Part shown: one piece after another, positions 34,890 through 42,203 of the stretch
Layout: each line of letters begins with the position of its first letter
Numbering within the stretch: position 1 is the stretch's first letter
Assembly: GCA_026414665.1 (NCBI GenBank)
Contig: JAOAIO010000014.1
Span: 1-42,203 of the forward strand
Reading direction: 5' to 3'
Origin: Azovibrio sp.
GTDB lineage: Bacteria > Pseudomonadota > Gammaproteobacteria > Burkholderiales > Rhodocyclaceae
DNA: 42,203 nt
The notes under the pieces: generated by a model
Database searches by the model: none
Seen by the model: the letters and a program-made list of their open reading frames with translations, nothing else
Told to the model about the DNA's origin: nothing
Position numbers and translations under genes: made by a program

Positions 34890-37271
34890 ATGAGCGAGAA
34901 ACGCCTGGATTTGCCAATTGCCGGTATGAGCTGCGCAGCTTGCGCCGCTCGCATCGAAAAGGTGCTGAACAACTTGCCTGGCATCGAGGCTAGCGTCAAT
35001 TTGGCAAGTGAGAAAGCCAGCGTGCGCTTTAGCGGCAACGCCAGTACGACAGCGGATGTGCTCGAAGCCATCGAGAAAGCAGGCTTTCGCGTGCCGCCGC
35101 AGACCCTGGAGCTTGCTATTGGCGGCATGCGCTGCGCGGCCTGTGCCGCCCGTATCGAGAAGGTGCTGAACAAACTGCCTGGCGTCGAGGCAGTGGTGAA
35201 TCTTGCCAGCGAGCGGGCTAAGGTGCGTTGGCAGCCGGGGCTGGCCGATCCCGAGCAGGTGTTGGCGGCCATCGAGCGAGCGGGATTTTCCGCCACCCGG
35301 CTAGCAGGGCAGTCTATGGAGGAGGAAAAGGCTAAAAAGGCGGCGGCCTACCGCGCCGAGCTTAGGCGCTTCTGGTTTTCTGCCATGCTGACCCTGCCGC
35401 TCGTTGGGCAAATGTTCTTTATGTTCACTGGTGATGGCGCTCACGGCCATCTCGAATTGCCACGCTGGCTACAACTCTTGCTGGCGACGCCGGTGCAATT
35501 TTGGATCGGTTGGCGTTTTTATCAGGGAGCCTGGAAGGCGTTGCGCGGCGGCGGCGCCAATATGGACGTGCTGGTGGCCCTGGGTACTTCGATGGCCTGG
35601 GGGTTTTCCGCCGTGGTCACGCTCGCCGGGCTGAGCGATTTGCACGTCTATTTCGAAGCGAGCGCAGCGGTCATTAGCCTGGTGCTGCTAGGTAAGCTGC
35701 TGGAAGCCCGGGCCAAGGCCCGCACCTCCGAGGCCATCGAATCCCTGGTACGCTTGCAACCGCGCACGGCTCGCATCGAGCGTGCGGGACAATTGTTGGA
35801 AGTGCCGGTGGAAAGCCTCATGCCCGGCGATGTCTTCGTGGTGCGCGCTGGTGAGACGGTACCCGTGGATGGCCGCGTGCTCGAGGGGGCTTCGACAGTC
35901 GATGAAGCCATGCTGACTGGCGAGAGTATGCCGGTACATAAAGGAGCTGGCGATTCGGTCTATGCCGCTACGCATAATGGCGCCGGGATGTTGCGCTGCC
36001 AGGCGACCGGGGTAGGGGAGCAGACCTTGCTGGCAGGCATCATCCGCCTGGTAGCCGAGGCCCAGGGCTCCAAGGCGCCCGTGCAGCGTCTCGCGGACCG
36101 GATTTCCGCCCTCTTCGTGCCAGCGGTGTGTGGCATCGCACTGGCCACTTTTCTGGCTTGGTGGGGCTTGGGGAGCGATCTCGCCACAGCCTTGGTGAAT
36201 GCGGTGGCGGTGCTGGTGATTGCTTGCCCTTGCGCGCTCGGGCTGGCGACGCCGACCGCCATCATGGTTGGCACGGGCCAAGGTGCCCGCGCCGGCATTC
36301 TGATCCGCAACGCGGAGGCGCTGGAGCGGGCCGAGCGATTGCAAATCCTGGCCCTAGATAAAACCGGCACTTTGACCTTGGGACAGCCCAGGGTCACCGA
36401 TGTGCTGCCGCTCGTTGCCGAACGGGCTGAGGTGCTGGCGCTAGCGGCCGCGCTCGAACAGGGCTCTGAACATCCCCTGGCGCGTGCCATTCTGGCCGAG
36501 CCAGAGGCAGCCGGGATACCGCCGGCCGCTGCTTTTCAGGCTTATCCTGGCTACGGTGTTGCCGGAGAGGTTGGGGGGCGCGCCTTACGCTTGGGGGCAC
36601 CGGCCTGGGTGCTGGGCGAAGCGGCAGAGAGTAACCCGGACGTGACGCGGCTCCAGGAGGAGGGCAAGACCGTGGTGATCCTAGCCGAAGCTACCGAGCC
36701 GCCTCGGGTGTTAGGCTTGATCGCCATTGCCGATCCCTTGCGCCCGACGACTCCGGCCGCCTTGGGCCGTTTGCTTGCCCAAGGGGTGCGGCCTGTGATG
36801 CTGACCGGCGACAATCCGCGCACGGCCAAAGCCATCGCTCACCAGGCCGGCATTGCCGAGTTCCAGGCAGGCATTCTGCCCGAAGCCAAGGCCAAGGCCG
36901 TGGCGCACTTAAAGCAGCAGGGCGGAATCGTTGGGATGGTGGGAGATGGCATCAACGATGCCCCGGCGCTGGCCGCAGCCGATGTGAGCTTTGCCATGGG
37001 CGCAGGTTCGGATGCCGCCATCAAGACCGCGGATGTCACTTTAATGCGCAACGATCTGGAAGCCTTGGTCGATGCCATAGAGCTGTCTCGCGCTACATTG
37101 AGCAAGATTCGGCAGAATCTGTTCTTTGCCTTCATCTACAATGTGCTGGGGATTCCGCTTGCGGCTTTGGGATTCCTCAATCCGGTGGTGGCCGGAGCCG
37201 CCATGGCCTTGTCGTCGGTGTCCGTGGTCAGCAACTCCTTGCGCCTCAAGGCTTGGCGGCCGCGTCGCTAA
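34890..37271 (+). CDS. copA: Cu(I)-exporting P1B-type ATPase
   Basis: Inner-membrane copper pump, 793 aa. Two N-terminal HMA domains have CxxC sites (Cys15/Cys18 in [13 protein letters not shown] and Cys82/Cys85 in [13 protein letters not shown]), followed by eight membrane helices. The transport site is CPC ([13 protein letters not shown]), phosphorylation DKTGTLTLG, actuator LTGESMPV, hinge [12 protein letters not shown]. The last helices carry YN and [15 protein letters not shown], the CopA-type Cu(I) signature rather than the FixI/CcoI type. It probably removes cytoplasmic copper. A CopZ-like chaperone follows. The two HMA domains are unusually alike. Confidence 0.95.
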   Translation: MSEKRLDLPIAGMSCAACAARIEKVLNNLPGIEASVNLASEKASVRFSGNASTTADVLEAIEKAGFRVPPQTLELAIGGMRCAACAARIEKVLNKLPGVEAVVNLASERAKVRWQPGLADPEQVLAAIERAGFSATRLAGQSMEEEKAKKAAAYRAELRRFWFSAMLTLPLVGQMFFMFTGDGAHGHLELPRWLQLLLATPVQFWIGWRFYQGAWKALRGGGANMDVLVALGTSMAWGFSAVVTLAGLSDLHVYFEASAAVISLVLLGKLLEARAKARTSEAIESLVRLQPRTARIERAGQLLEVPVESLMPGDVFVVRAGETVPVDGRVLEGASTVDEAMLTGESMPVHKGAGDSVYAATHNGAGMLRCQATGVGEQTLLAGIIRLVAEAQGSKAPVQRLADRISALFVPAVCGIALATFLAWWGLGSDLATALVNAVAVLVIACPCALGLATPTAIMVGTGQGARAGILIRNAEALERAERLQILALDKTGTLTLGQPRVTDVLPLVAERAEVLALAAALEQGSEHPLARAILAEPEAAGIPPAAAFQAYPGYGVAGEVGGRALRLGAPAWVLGEAAESNPDVTRLQEEGKTVVILAEATEPPRVLGLIAIADPLRPTTPAALGRLLAQGVRPVMLTGDNPRTAKAIAHQAGIAEFQAGILPEAKAKAVAHLKQQGGIVGMVGDGINDAPALAAADVSFAMGAGSDAAIKTADVTLMRNDLEALVDAIELSRATLSKIRQNLFFAFIYNVLGIPLAALGFLNPVVAGAAMALSSVSVVSNSLRLKAWRPRR

Positions 37272-37292
37272 GTGGTGTGTGGTGCGGCGATT

Positions 37293-37329
37293 CCTCGCCA
37301 TTCCCCATGGCGGCGGAAGATTGGCGAGG
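37293..37329 (+). repeat. Inverted repeat between copA and copZ
   Basis: CCTCGCCA (37293-37300) and TGGCGAGG (37322-37329) form a perfect 8-bp inverted repeat with a 21-base spacer. It could be an mRNA hairpin that sets relative expression, or a regulator site. There is no T-run, so it is not a standard terminator. Confidence 0.4.
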
Positions 37330-37382
37330 GGACAGCGCCGGCTATGCGCAGGTCATTCGATGAGCCCAAGGAGGAGCTAGAC

Positions 37383-37589
37383 ATGGAACACACGGTCATT
37401 CAGGTGGGTGGCATGAGCTGCCAGGCTTGCGTCGACAACATCACCCGCTTGCTCAAGGCTCTGGACGGCGTCATGCAGGTCGAGGTTTCACTCGCGGCGG
37501 CCGAGGCCCGGGTGAGCTTCGATGCGCACAAAGTGAGCCGCGCCGCGCTGTGCGCGGCGATAGAAGATGCCGGCTTCGATGCCAGCTGA
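37383..37589 (+). CDS. copZ: CopZ-like copper chaperone (HMA domain)
   Basis: 68-aa single HMA domain with the metal site in VGGMSCQACVDNITRLLK and the C-terminal AAIEDAGFDAS. It should bind Cu(I) and hand it to the ATPase encoded upstream. The start at 37383 has AAGGAGGAG nine bases upstream. Longer in-frame forms would run through the intergenic hairpin. It overlaps the start of the SelD-like gene. Confidence 0.9.
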   Translation: MEHTVIQVGGMSCQACVDNITRLLKALDGVMQVEVSLAAAEARVSFDAHKVSRAALCAAIEDAGFDAS

Positions 37590-38535
37590 TGCGGCCTTTG
37601 AGCTAGGACACGACGACTTGCTCACTTTGTTGCCTCGTCTGGGGCCAGAATGGGTATCGTCGGATTTGCTCGAGGCGGCGGCGCATGTCCCGAAAGCCCC
37701 GAGCTATCGGCTGCACGACAAGCTCGCCGTCAAGCTCACGGCCCGCTGCTGTCAGCCACCTTTTCAAGACCCTTACGTGTTCGGGCGAGTCGCCGCCGCG
37801 CACGCGCTGGGCGGCCTCTATGCCGAAGGATTCCAGCCGGTAGTGGCTCTGGCCTTGCTCAATCTGCCCGAAATGGATGTGCCCGGCCGCACTTTGCAGG
37901 AGATGGAAGCGGGCATCGCGCGCTGCTGCTGTGATGCGAAGGTCATGCTTACAGGCGTCCATGTCGAGCCTGCCGCGCGCTTATCGTGTGGATTGCTGGC
38001 GCTCGGTCATGCCAACCCGGGGCGGCTCGCGCACGGACATCGAGCACGTCCCGGTGATCGGCTGATCCTCAGCAAGCCCCTAGGACATGGGATTTATCAG
38101 GGCCTGCAAGCCAACGGCGCGCTACACCCTCACGACTTACGCGAGTGGATCGCGCTGGCGACCCAACCCAATAGCCCGGGACCGACTTTGTATTGTCTGG
38201 CTGGGGTAAGCCAGGTGCTGGAAGTCGGGCCGCAGGGGCTGCTGGGGGCCTTGCAGTCACTGCGACAGGAACACACAGCGATATGTCTCGAAGGTGATGC
38301 GCTTCCTCGCATGACCCGAGTTCGCGGACATATGGCGGGCGAGGCGCCCCGGGCGCAAAATCTGGCGCTGCTGCATGATCCGCAGTTGAACGGCGGGCTC
38401 GCGGTGCTTTGTAGCGCAAGCAGCGTTACTGAAGTGCTCTCGCTCTTGTTACAGCAGGGCTTTCTCCACGCGGCCGTCATCGGCCGGGTGGTGCCAGAAG
38501 CGGCGGAAAGCGCCGATAGGGTGCGGCTCACCTGA
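37579..38535 (+). CDS. SelD/PurM-superfamily protein lacking catalytic residues
   Basis: 318-aa protein resembling selenide, water dikinase (SelD) over most of its length: FQDPYVFGRVAAAHALGGLY, PGDRLILSKPLGHGIYQG and a C-terminal region like the AIR-synthase C domain (LLHDPQLNGGLAVLC). The N-terminal Cys/Sec-Gly-x-x-Lys loop is missing, the usual NALSDVYAMG reads HALGGLYAEG, the DFFTP segment is replaced by CCQPP, and the GGHS motif is absent. ATP-dependent selenophosphate synthesis is therefore unlikely. It overlaps the CopZ-like gene and ends a copper operon, so I infer a metal-related or scaffolding role; function unknown. The start at 37579 is the most 3' candidate; 37567 is possible. Confidence 0.72.
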   Translation: MPADAAFELGHDDLLTLLPRLGPEWVSSDLLEAAAHVPKAPSYRLHDKLAVKLTARCCQPPFQDPYVFGRVAAAHALGGLYAEGFQPVVALALLNLPEMDVPGRTLQEMEAGIARCCCDAKVMLTGVHVEPAARLSCGLLALGHANPGRLAHGHRARPGDRLILSKPLGHGIYQGLQANGALHPHDLREWIALATQPNSPGPTLYCLAGVSQVLEVGPQGLLGALQSLRQEHTAICLEGDALPRMTRVRGHMAGEAPRAQNLALLHDPQLNGGLAVLCSASSVTEVLSLLLQQGFLHAAVIGRVVPEAAESADRVRLT

Positions 38536-38542
38536 AGTGCGC

Positions 38543-38563
38543 GGGGCCGGTAAGCCCGGCCCC
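38543..38563. terminator. GC hairpin between converging genes
   Basis: GGGGCCGG-TAAGC-CCGGCCCC, an 8-bp all-GC stem, lies in the 48-bp gap between the SelD-like gene and bfr. It may act as a bidirectional transcription barrier. It has no T-run on either strand, so confidence is moderate. Confidence 0.5.
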
Positions 38564-38583
38564 GGTTGCGCCGTGCGGTGGTA

Positions 38584-39060
38584 TCAGTCGGCAGCGTGCA
38601 TTTGGGATTGCAGATAGTTCTGCAAACCGATCTTTTCGATCAGTTCGAGCTGGGTTTCCAGATAGTCGATGTGCGCTTCGGTGTCTTCGAGGATGGCATC
38701 GAGGATGTCACGGGAGACATAGTCCTTGACCGACTCGCAGAGAGCAATCGCCTCCTTCAGCGTGGCGTGCGCGGCCTTCTCCAGCTTCAAGTCGCCCTCG
38801 ATGCATTCGGGCACGTTTTCACCGATCAGGAGCTTGTCTAGGTTCTGTAAGTTGGGCAGGCCTTCCAGCACGAGGATGCGCTCGATCAGTTTGTCCGCAT
38901 GTCGCATTTCCTCGATCGATTCCTTGTACTCGTGCTTGCCGAGGCGAGTAAAACCCCAGTTGTCGTACATTCGGGCGTGTAGGAAATACTGGTTGATGGC
39001 GGTGAGCTCATGGGTGAGCTGCTTGTTGAGCAGTTTGAGGACTTGCTTATCGCCTTGCAT
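38584..39060 (-). CDS. bfr: Bacterioferritin
   Basis: Iron-storage protein, 158 aa, forming a 24-mer that oxidises and stores Fe(II). Ferroxidase ligands Glu18, Glu51 and His54 are visible in [15 protein letters not shown] and [14 protein letters not shown], and the heme-ligating Met52 is present, so this is the heme-binding type. Other conserved parts are [19 protein letters not shown] and the [14 protein letters not shown] helix. A strong AAGGAGG precedes the ATG. It lies downstream of bfd, its iron-release partner. The 162 bp between them hold TTGACA-like sequences but no gene. Confidence 0.97.
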   Translation of the reverse strand: MQGDKQVLKLLNKQLTHELTAINQYFLHARMYDNWGFTRLGKHEYKESIEEMRHADKLIERILVLEGLPNLQNLDKLLIGENVPECIEGDLKLEKAAHATLKEAIALCESVKDYVSRDILDAILEDTEAHIDYLETQLELIEKIGLQNYLQSQMHAAD

Positions 39061-39222
39061 GATGGCCTCCTTGTTGGGGTGTCAAGAGGCGCAGCGTACT
39101 ACGAAACGCACAGTGTCAAAAGAGTGCGGATAGGCGCATGAGGATCAGCGGCCTGCACGCGGGGAGCGTAAGCCACAGGGCGGCTGCCGCATATCGGTGG
39201 GACGGCAGACGTGACCTTGACT

Positions 39223-39429
39223 TCAGGCAGCTGCCAGTAGGGAAGCCGGAACGGTGTGGCTCTGACAACGGCGAGCCTGTTGCAGGCAAGCATGCGCGCA
39301 ACTAGCGCAACGGCCGCAATCGCGGGTGACGCCCAATTGTTCGCGCAGATCCTTGAGGCGGCTGGCGCCTTTGCGCGCCGCTTCTTGGATCTGACGCTCG
39401 GTAACGGCTTGGCAGACACAGACGTACAT
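39223..39429 (-). CDS. bfd: Bacterioferritin-associated ferredoxin
   Basis: 68-aa [2Fe-2S] protein. Cluster ligands Cys4 and Cys6 (MYVCVCQAVTERQI) and Cys38 and Cys41 (DCGRCASCAHAC) match Bfd. It docks on bacterioferritin and delivers electrons to its heme so that stored iron can be released. Its placement beside bfr and downstream of hemP supports the assignment and suggests induction under iron limitation. Confidence 0.94.
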   Translation of the reverse strand: MYVCVCQAVTERQIQEAARKGASRLKDLREQLGVTRDCGRCASCAHACLQQARRCQSHTVPASLLAAA

Positions 39430-39532
39430 CGATCAGGCTCCTGCAGTGGAAGACGACAGAGGCACGAAAGATTCATGCCAAGCTGCCAGGAATTGGAGGG
39501 AAAAGAGCGGAATGAGTTCTGCTGCGCTCGGC

Positions 39533-39567
39533 AAAAAGGGTTTGGCTGGCGAGTGGCTGGCTAAACC
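39533..39567 (-). terminator. Possible terminator between hemP and bfd
   Basis: On the minus strand GGTTTAGCCAGCC-ACTC-GCCAGCCAAACC is an imperfect stem (outer GGTTT/AAACC perfect) followed by CTTTTTG. The mismatches are G-T on the plus strand, where the same sequence folds better. The remainder of 39430-39600 is featureless. Confidence 0.4.
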
Positions 39568-39601
39568 AACGAGAGTGCAACAACGGAGAGCCATGCGAAG
39601 A

Positions 39602-39778
39602 TTATTTGGTCAAAATCAGCTTGTTTTCTCGGGTCAAGCGCAGGCAGTAGCGTACGTCGCCATGGACGATCTCGACCTGACGCAAGCCGTTCTGGAAGAG
39701 CTGACGGGTATCGAGCCGGAAATACGTGGGCGTGCTCGTCGGTGTGGGTGCCGATGTAGGGGGGCTTGGCCTATCCAT
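39602..39778 (-). CDS. hemP: Hemin uptake protein HemP
   Basis: 58-aa small protein. The C-terminal two-thirds carries the family core: FRLDTRQLFQNGLRQVEIVH, then GDVRYCLRLTRENKLILTK. HemP is required for efficient heme uptake in several proteobacteria, often as a regulator or accessory of the heme receptor gene. The start at 39778 has AGGAA seven bases upstream; the Pro/Thr-rich first 18 residues are variable in the family. A Fur-like box and a -10-like TAGTAT lie upstream. No receptor gene is in the window. Confidence 0.9.
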   Translation of the reverse strand: MDRPSPPTSAPTPTSTPTYFRLDTRQLFQNGLRQVEIVHGDVRYCLRLTRENKLILTK

Positions 39779-39815
39779 GCTGATTTCCTGATGCGGTGAA
39801 GTTTTATACTACAAA

Positions 39816-39830
39816 TGATAACAGTTCTTA
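39816..39830. promoter_or_regulatory. Fur-like box upstream of hemP
   Basis: TGATAAC-A-GTTCTTA matches the 7-1-7 Fur pattern (TGATAAT-n-ATTATCA): the left half at 6 of 7, and the halves pair at 5 of 7 positions. It overlaps the region upstream of a minus-strand TAGTAT (39806-39811). It predicts iron repression of hemP and perhaps bfd. Confidence 0.6.
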
Positions 39831-39914
39831 TTGTCTTTGTTCCGCTCGGCGGCGTCAACCATTAACTGCGCCAAGGCGCCGTCAGCTTTGGGCGGCTCCT
39901 TGAATCTGGGCTTA

Positions 39915-40016
39915 CCGTGCAGGTCGATAAGCGACGCACCCTGCGCCCTTGTGGGGGGGTGTGGTACCGCGCTGCTTTCATGCTCAAGGGCGTGCGGACC
40001 GACCATGGTGGGTTAG
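39915..40016 (-). repeat. Dispersed intergenic repeat, copy C
   Basis: 102 bp between the EAL gene and hemP. It shares CCGTG.A.GTCGATAAGCGAC, CCTTGTGGGGG, GCTTTCATG, GGCGTGCGGACCGA and terminal GGGTTAG with copies A and B. The TTA at 40013-40015 is the EAL gene's stop codon. Here both flanking genes read leftward, unlike the convergent settings of A and B. Confidence 0.85.
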
Positions 40017-40795
40017 CGCGAGTTTGGCCGCCATTCCCGGAAATGCGCCCGGTATCGAAAGCCTTGGACCAGGTCGAAGCCGTGCTTGCGTGCGAAGGCC
40101 AGGTCGGCGGCGCTTTCGACACCTTCGAGAATGGTCATGACCGACATGGCGCGGGCAGCAGAAAGCGACCAGTGCAGAATCTCTTCGCGGCGAGGCTGCC
40201 CGCGTTCGGCGAGCCAGGACATGTCGAACTTGAGATAGGTGGCATCGGCAAGTGATCCGAAAGAAATGAGCCCCTTGGAAACAGCCAGGTCGTCCATGGC
40301 GACCTTGAGCCCGTGACTGGAGAAGGCGTCGATCATGCGCCGCGACAGCATGACATCGCGTACGGCAAGATTCTCGATGATCTCGATGACCAGTCTGTCC
40401 TTCACGCCGGTCGTTTGGATGAGCTCCAAAAAGGCATTGCTATGCGGATGATCCTGTTCGCCTTGTTCGAAGCTATCCGGGTCCAGGTTCAAGAACAACA
40501 AGCCATCCGCAGGAGCGTGGGCGAGTTGGACGCGTTTTGCGCAAAGTTCTAAGTGGTAAAGCAGCAAGGGCTCGACATGCAGGCGCTCAAATAGCGTGTC
40601 AGGGGCGATGTGGGCGCCATCCCGCCGGTAGAAACGCGCCAGCGCTTCGTAACCGACGATACGCTCGGTGCGGGCGCAGAGTAGCGGTTGATACTCGACG
40701 CCACAGCGACCTTCGATGGCGATATCGAGAATCTCGTGCGGATGGAGCTGATAGGCGTTGATGCACTGCGAGGCGAGCGGGAGACGGGCATTCAT
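40013..40795 (-). CDS. EAL-domain protein (putative c-di-GMP phosphodiesterase)
   Basis: 260-aa stand-alone EAL domain. Residues expected for c-di-GMP and metal binding are present: Glu50 in YEALARF, Asn103 in FLNLDP, Glu138 in VIEIIEN, Asp168-Asp169, Lys189 in LKFDMSW, Glu224 in LEGVES, Gln244-Gly245. Loop 6, normally DDFGTG, reads DDLAVS, which in other EAL proteins often weakens dimerisation and activity. It may thus be an active enzyme with altered control or a c-di-GMP receptor. No signal or membrane segment is seen. It overlaps the DUF2325 gene by four bases (ATGA), so the two are coupled. Confidence 0.9.
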   Translation of the reverse strand: MNARLPLASQCINAYQLHPHEILDIAIEGRCGVEYQPLLCARTERIVGYEALARFYRRDGAHIAPDTLFERLHVEPLLLYHLELCAKRVQLAHAPADGLLFLNLDPDSFEQGEQDHPHSNAFLELIQTTGVKDRLVIEIIENLAVRDVMLSRRMIDAFSSHGLKVAMDDLAVSKGLISFGSLADATYLKFDMSWLAERGQPRREEILHWSLSAARAMSVMTILEGVESAADLAFARKHGFDLVQGFRYRAHFREWRPNSR

Positions 40796-42012
40796 GGGGC
40801 ACTCTTTTCGGCTGCATACGAAATGGGGGGGCTGCTGACGGGTTGAGTCAACTGCTCTAGGCTACGCACGAAAGTGCCAAGGCCTGGTGTTTTCAAATAC
40901 AGGCAGGGTTTGCCTGTGCGCTTGCACAGCTCTTTCACGCGCCAATAAGCGTTGTGGCTGATACAGCCGGCCTGGCAGATCACGGCATCGGCGGCGGCGA
41001 TGGAGTCGTCAAGCCGTGCCAGGTTCTCTTCAATGCCGCCGTCGTGGTGCAAGAAGCGTCCGCCCAGGCGCTCTACCAGCTTGCGATAGTGCTGCGCTGC
41101 GCTGATACGGCCGCCGACACAGAGCACATTACGGCCGGATAGCGTGTCCGCGCTCTGCTTGAGTTCGGCCGTGGCGGAGGTTGGCGCTGGAGGACGCTGC
41201 GCCAAGGCAAGCGCCAGTTGCGCGTTTTCTTTTTGCAGCGCCTCGAGTTGCTGCTCCAATTCCGCGGTACGGGCGCGTAGCGCTGTGTAGCGGCACTCGG
41301 CTTGCTGGGCCCGGCGCGAAAGCGCCACGGGCGTTTCCTTGATGCGTAGGAATTCCTTGAGCTGGCTCAACTCCCCCAAAAGGCGAGCGGCATTTTGCTG
41401 CTGCCGTAAAGTTTCTTCGCGGCTGGCAGCGAGACGTTGCTTGAGCGTTGCGATGTCCTGGCTATGTTGCTGCCGTAGCTGTTGGAGTTTGTCTTGCAGC
41501 GTATTACGCGCCACAAGCAGTTCCGCGTTTTCCTGCTGTAGGCGTCGTAGCGCAGCCAAGTCGGCCCGCTCGCCGGCGCCGACCTGGTGTTGCAGCATAT
41601 GAATGTCGCCATAGACGCTCTGACTTAGCGCGGGCGTGCAGGCCGGGTGGGTGAGAGTAGCCCAGAGCGGTCCGGCGATGTCATGGATTGCCAGCGCCTC
41701 CCTCCATAGCGCGTCGAGTTCGGCGCTGCTGCGGGCTTGCTTGAACTTGCGTAGAGTGAGCGCAAATTTTTTTTCCAGTTCTTTTTGCAATAACTCCGAC
41801 AAACGGTTGCGGCTGCCGCTTTCCTTCACGGCGGTGACGTGAATTTCGAAATCGGAGGTGTGCGGCGTGATGAGCATGACCTTGGCAACGAGCTGGCGGA
41901 TGCGTTTTAAGTCAAAGCAAACACCGATGATCGGGCAGTGGCATTTGTGCTCGAGCTCCCAGAGCTTCAAGCGCCGTGCACTCCGGATGGAAGGGGTATC
42001 GTGCATGGTCAT
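40792..42012 (-). CDS. DUF2325 protein with central coiled coil
   Basis: 406 aa. The N-terminal segment has a Cys/His motif (HKCHCPIIGVCFD, about residues 22-34) that may bind metal or a cofactor, then a helical region, a long coiled coil (about 150-275, rich in Leu/Gln/Glu), and a C-terminal DUF2325 domain (about 295-380: NVLCVGGRISAAQHYRKLVE, then GGRFLHHDGG and ADAVICQAGCISHNAYWRVK). DUF2325 proteins are widespread but of unknown function. It overlaps the upstream truncated gene by ATGA at 42012; an ATG at 42006 has better-spaced GGAGAG. The trio with the EAL protein suggests a signalling function. Confidence 0.82.
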   Translation of the reverse strand: MTMHDTPSIRSARRLKLWELEHKCHCPIIGVCFDLKRIRQLVAKVMLITPHTSDFEIHVTAVKESGSRNRLSELLQKELEKKFALTLRKFKQARSSAELDALWREALAIHDIAGPLWATLTHPACTPALSQSVYGDIHMLQHQVGAGERADLAALRRLQQENAELLVARNTLQDKLQQLRQQHSQDIATLKQRLAASREETLRQQQNAARLLGELSQLKEFLRIKETPVALSRRAQQAECRYTALRARTAELEQQLEALQKENAQLALALAQRPPAPTSATAELKQSADTLSGRNVLCVGGRISAAQHYRKLVERLGGRFLHHDGGIEENLARLDDSIAAADAVICQAGCISHNAYWRVKELCKRTGKPCLYLKTPGLGTFVRSLEQLTQPVSSPPISYAAEKSAP

Positions 42013-42203
42013 GCTCTCCAATTTCTCAGGAGGGTAGAGCGGCTAAGAGGCAGCCAAGCATCATGGAGCTGGTCACACGTGCGACGTAGCGATTCGCCGA
42101 GTGCCGGATCCTCGGCCAATTGTTCTAGCTGACAGAGAATCGCCTGGGCCAAGCGCGGATTGGGGTGTGTCGGATCGTGTCGTAGTGCATAGCAGTGCAG
42201 AAG
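42009..42203 (-). CDS. Unidentified gene, C-terminal 64 codons only
   Basis: An open frame enters from the right edge and ends with TGA at 42009-42011, overlapping the DUF2325 start by ATGA. Visible residues include RLAQAILCQLEQLAEDPALG and RRTCDQLHDAWLPLSRSTLL, which look helical. I do not recognise the family. The overlap implies co-transcription and coupled translation with the DUF2325 and EAL genes. Confidence 0.6.
   Translation of the reverse strand, partial: LLHCYALRHDPTHPNPRLAQAILCQLEQLAEDPALGESLRRTCDQLHDAWLPLSRSTLLRNWRA

Noticed and set aside
34890-37271. CcoI/FixI assignment for the P-type ATPase because of the FNR-hemN context
   Set aside because: The YN and [15 protein letters not shown] membrane motifs and double HMA domains fit CopA better, and no ccoNOP/ccoG/ccoS genes are present.

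Overview
The window is a 42.2 kb piece of a high-GC Gram-negative chromosome. Gene content and order (gyrA-serC-pheA-hisC-tyrA-aroA/cmk-rpsA-ihfB-lapA-lapB-hldA-hldD-cysM; FNR next to hemN; hemP-bfd-bfr) point to a betaproteobacterium. A member of the Rhodocyclales or a close relative is my best inference; no rRNA is present to confirm it. Bases 1-15 are the inner part of the Tn5/Nextera mosaic end, so the left edge is a contig end carrying adapter residue. The right edge cuts a gene.

Region 1 (1-6.4 kb) is accessory. A 7TM-DISM sensor histidine kinase has its start codon inside the terminal repeat of an ISL3-family element. Next come an IS3-family element whose orfB is frameshifted, a higBA toxin-antitoxin pair between short direct repeats, and the decayed remains of an ISNCY-type element. 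Region 2 (6.4-11 kb) holds gltX with a one-base frameshift, tRNA-Val(CAC) with a clear promoter and terminator, an orphan secretin-N-domain protein, and selO with a 4 x 7-bp tandem repeat in its 5' coding region.

Region 3 (11-30.3 kb) is housekeeping. Leftward genes are ubiG, an OmpA-like porin and mtaD. Rightward is a long, tightly packed run: gyrA, then serine, phenylalanine, histidine and tyrosine/shikimate genes including an aroA-cmk gene fusion, then rpsA from its own promoter, ihfB, lapAB (LPS assembly), the heptose genes hldA/hldD, cysM and a PolB-like exonuclease. Region 4 (30.3-38.6 kb) has an nfeD/SPFH membrane pair and a divergent fnr/hemN pair sharing one FNR box. It continues with a TauE/SafE-like protein, a copper P-type ATPase with duplicated metal-binding domains, a CopZ-like chaperone and a degenerate SelD-like protein. 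Region 5 (38.5-42.2 kb, leftward) is iron storage and signalling: hemP with a Fur-like box, bfd, bfr, and upstream a translationally coupled trio of a truncated gene, a DUF2325 protein and an EAL-domain protein.

The most striking unexplained structure is a dispersed repeat of about 100-123 bp. It occurs three times (10941-11063, 31789-31896, 39915-40016), each time ending exactly on the TAA stop codon of a leftward gene (ubiG, fnr, the EAL gene).
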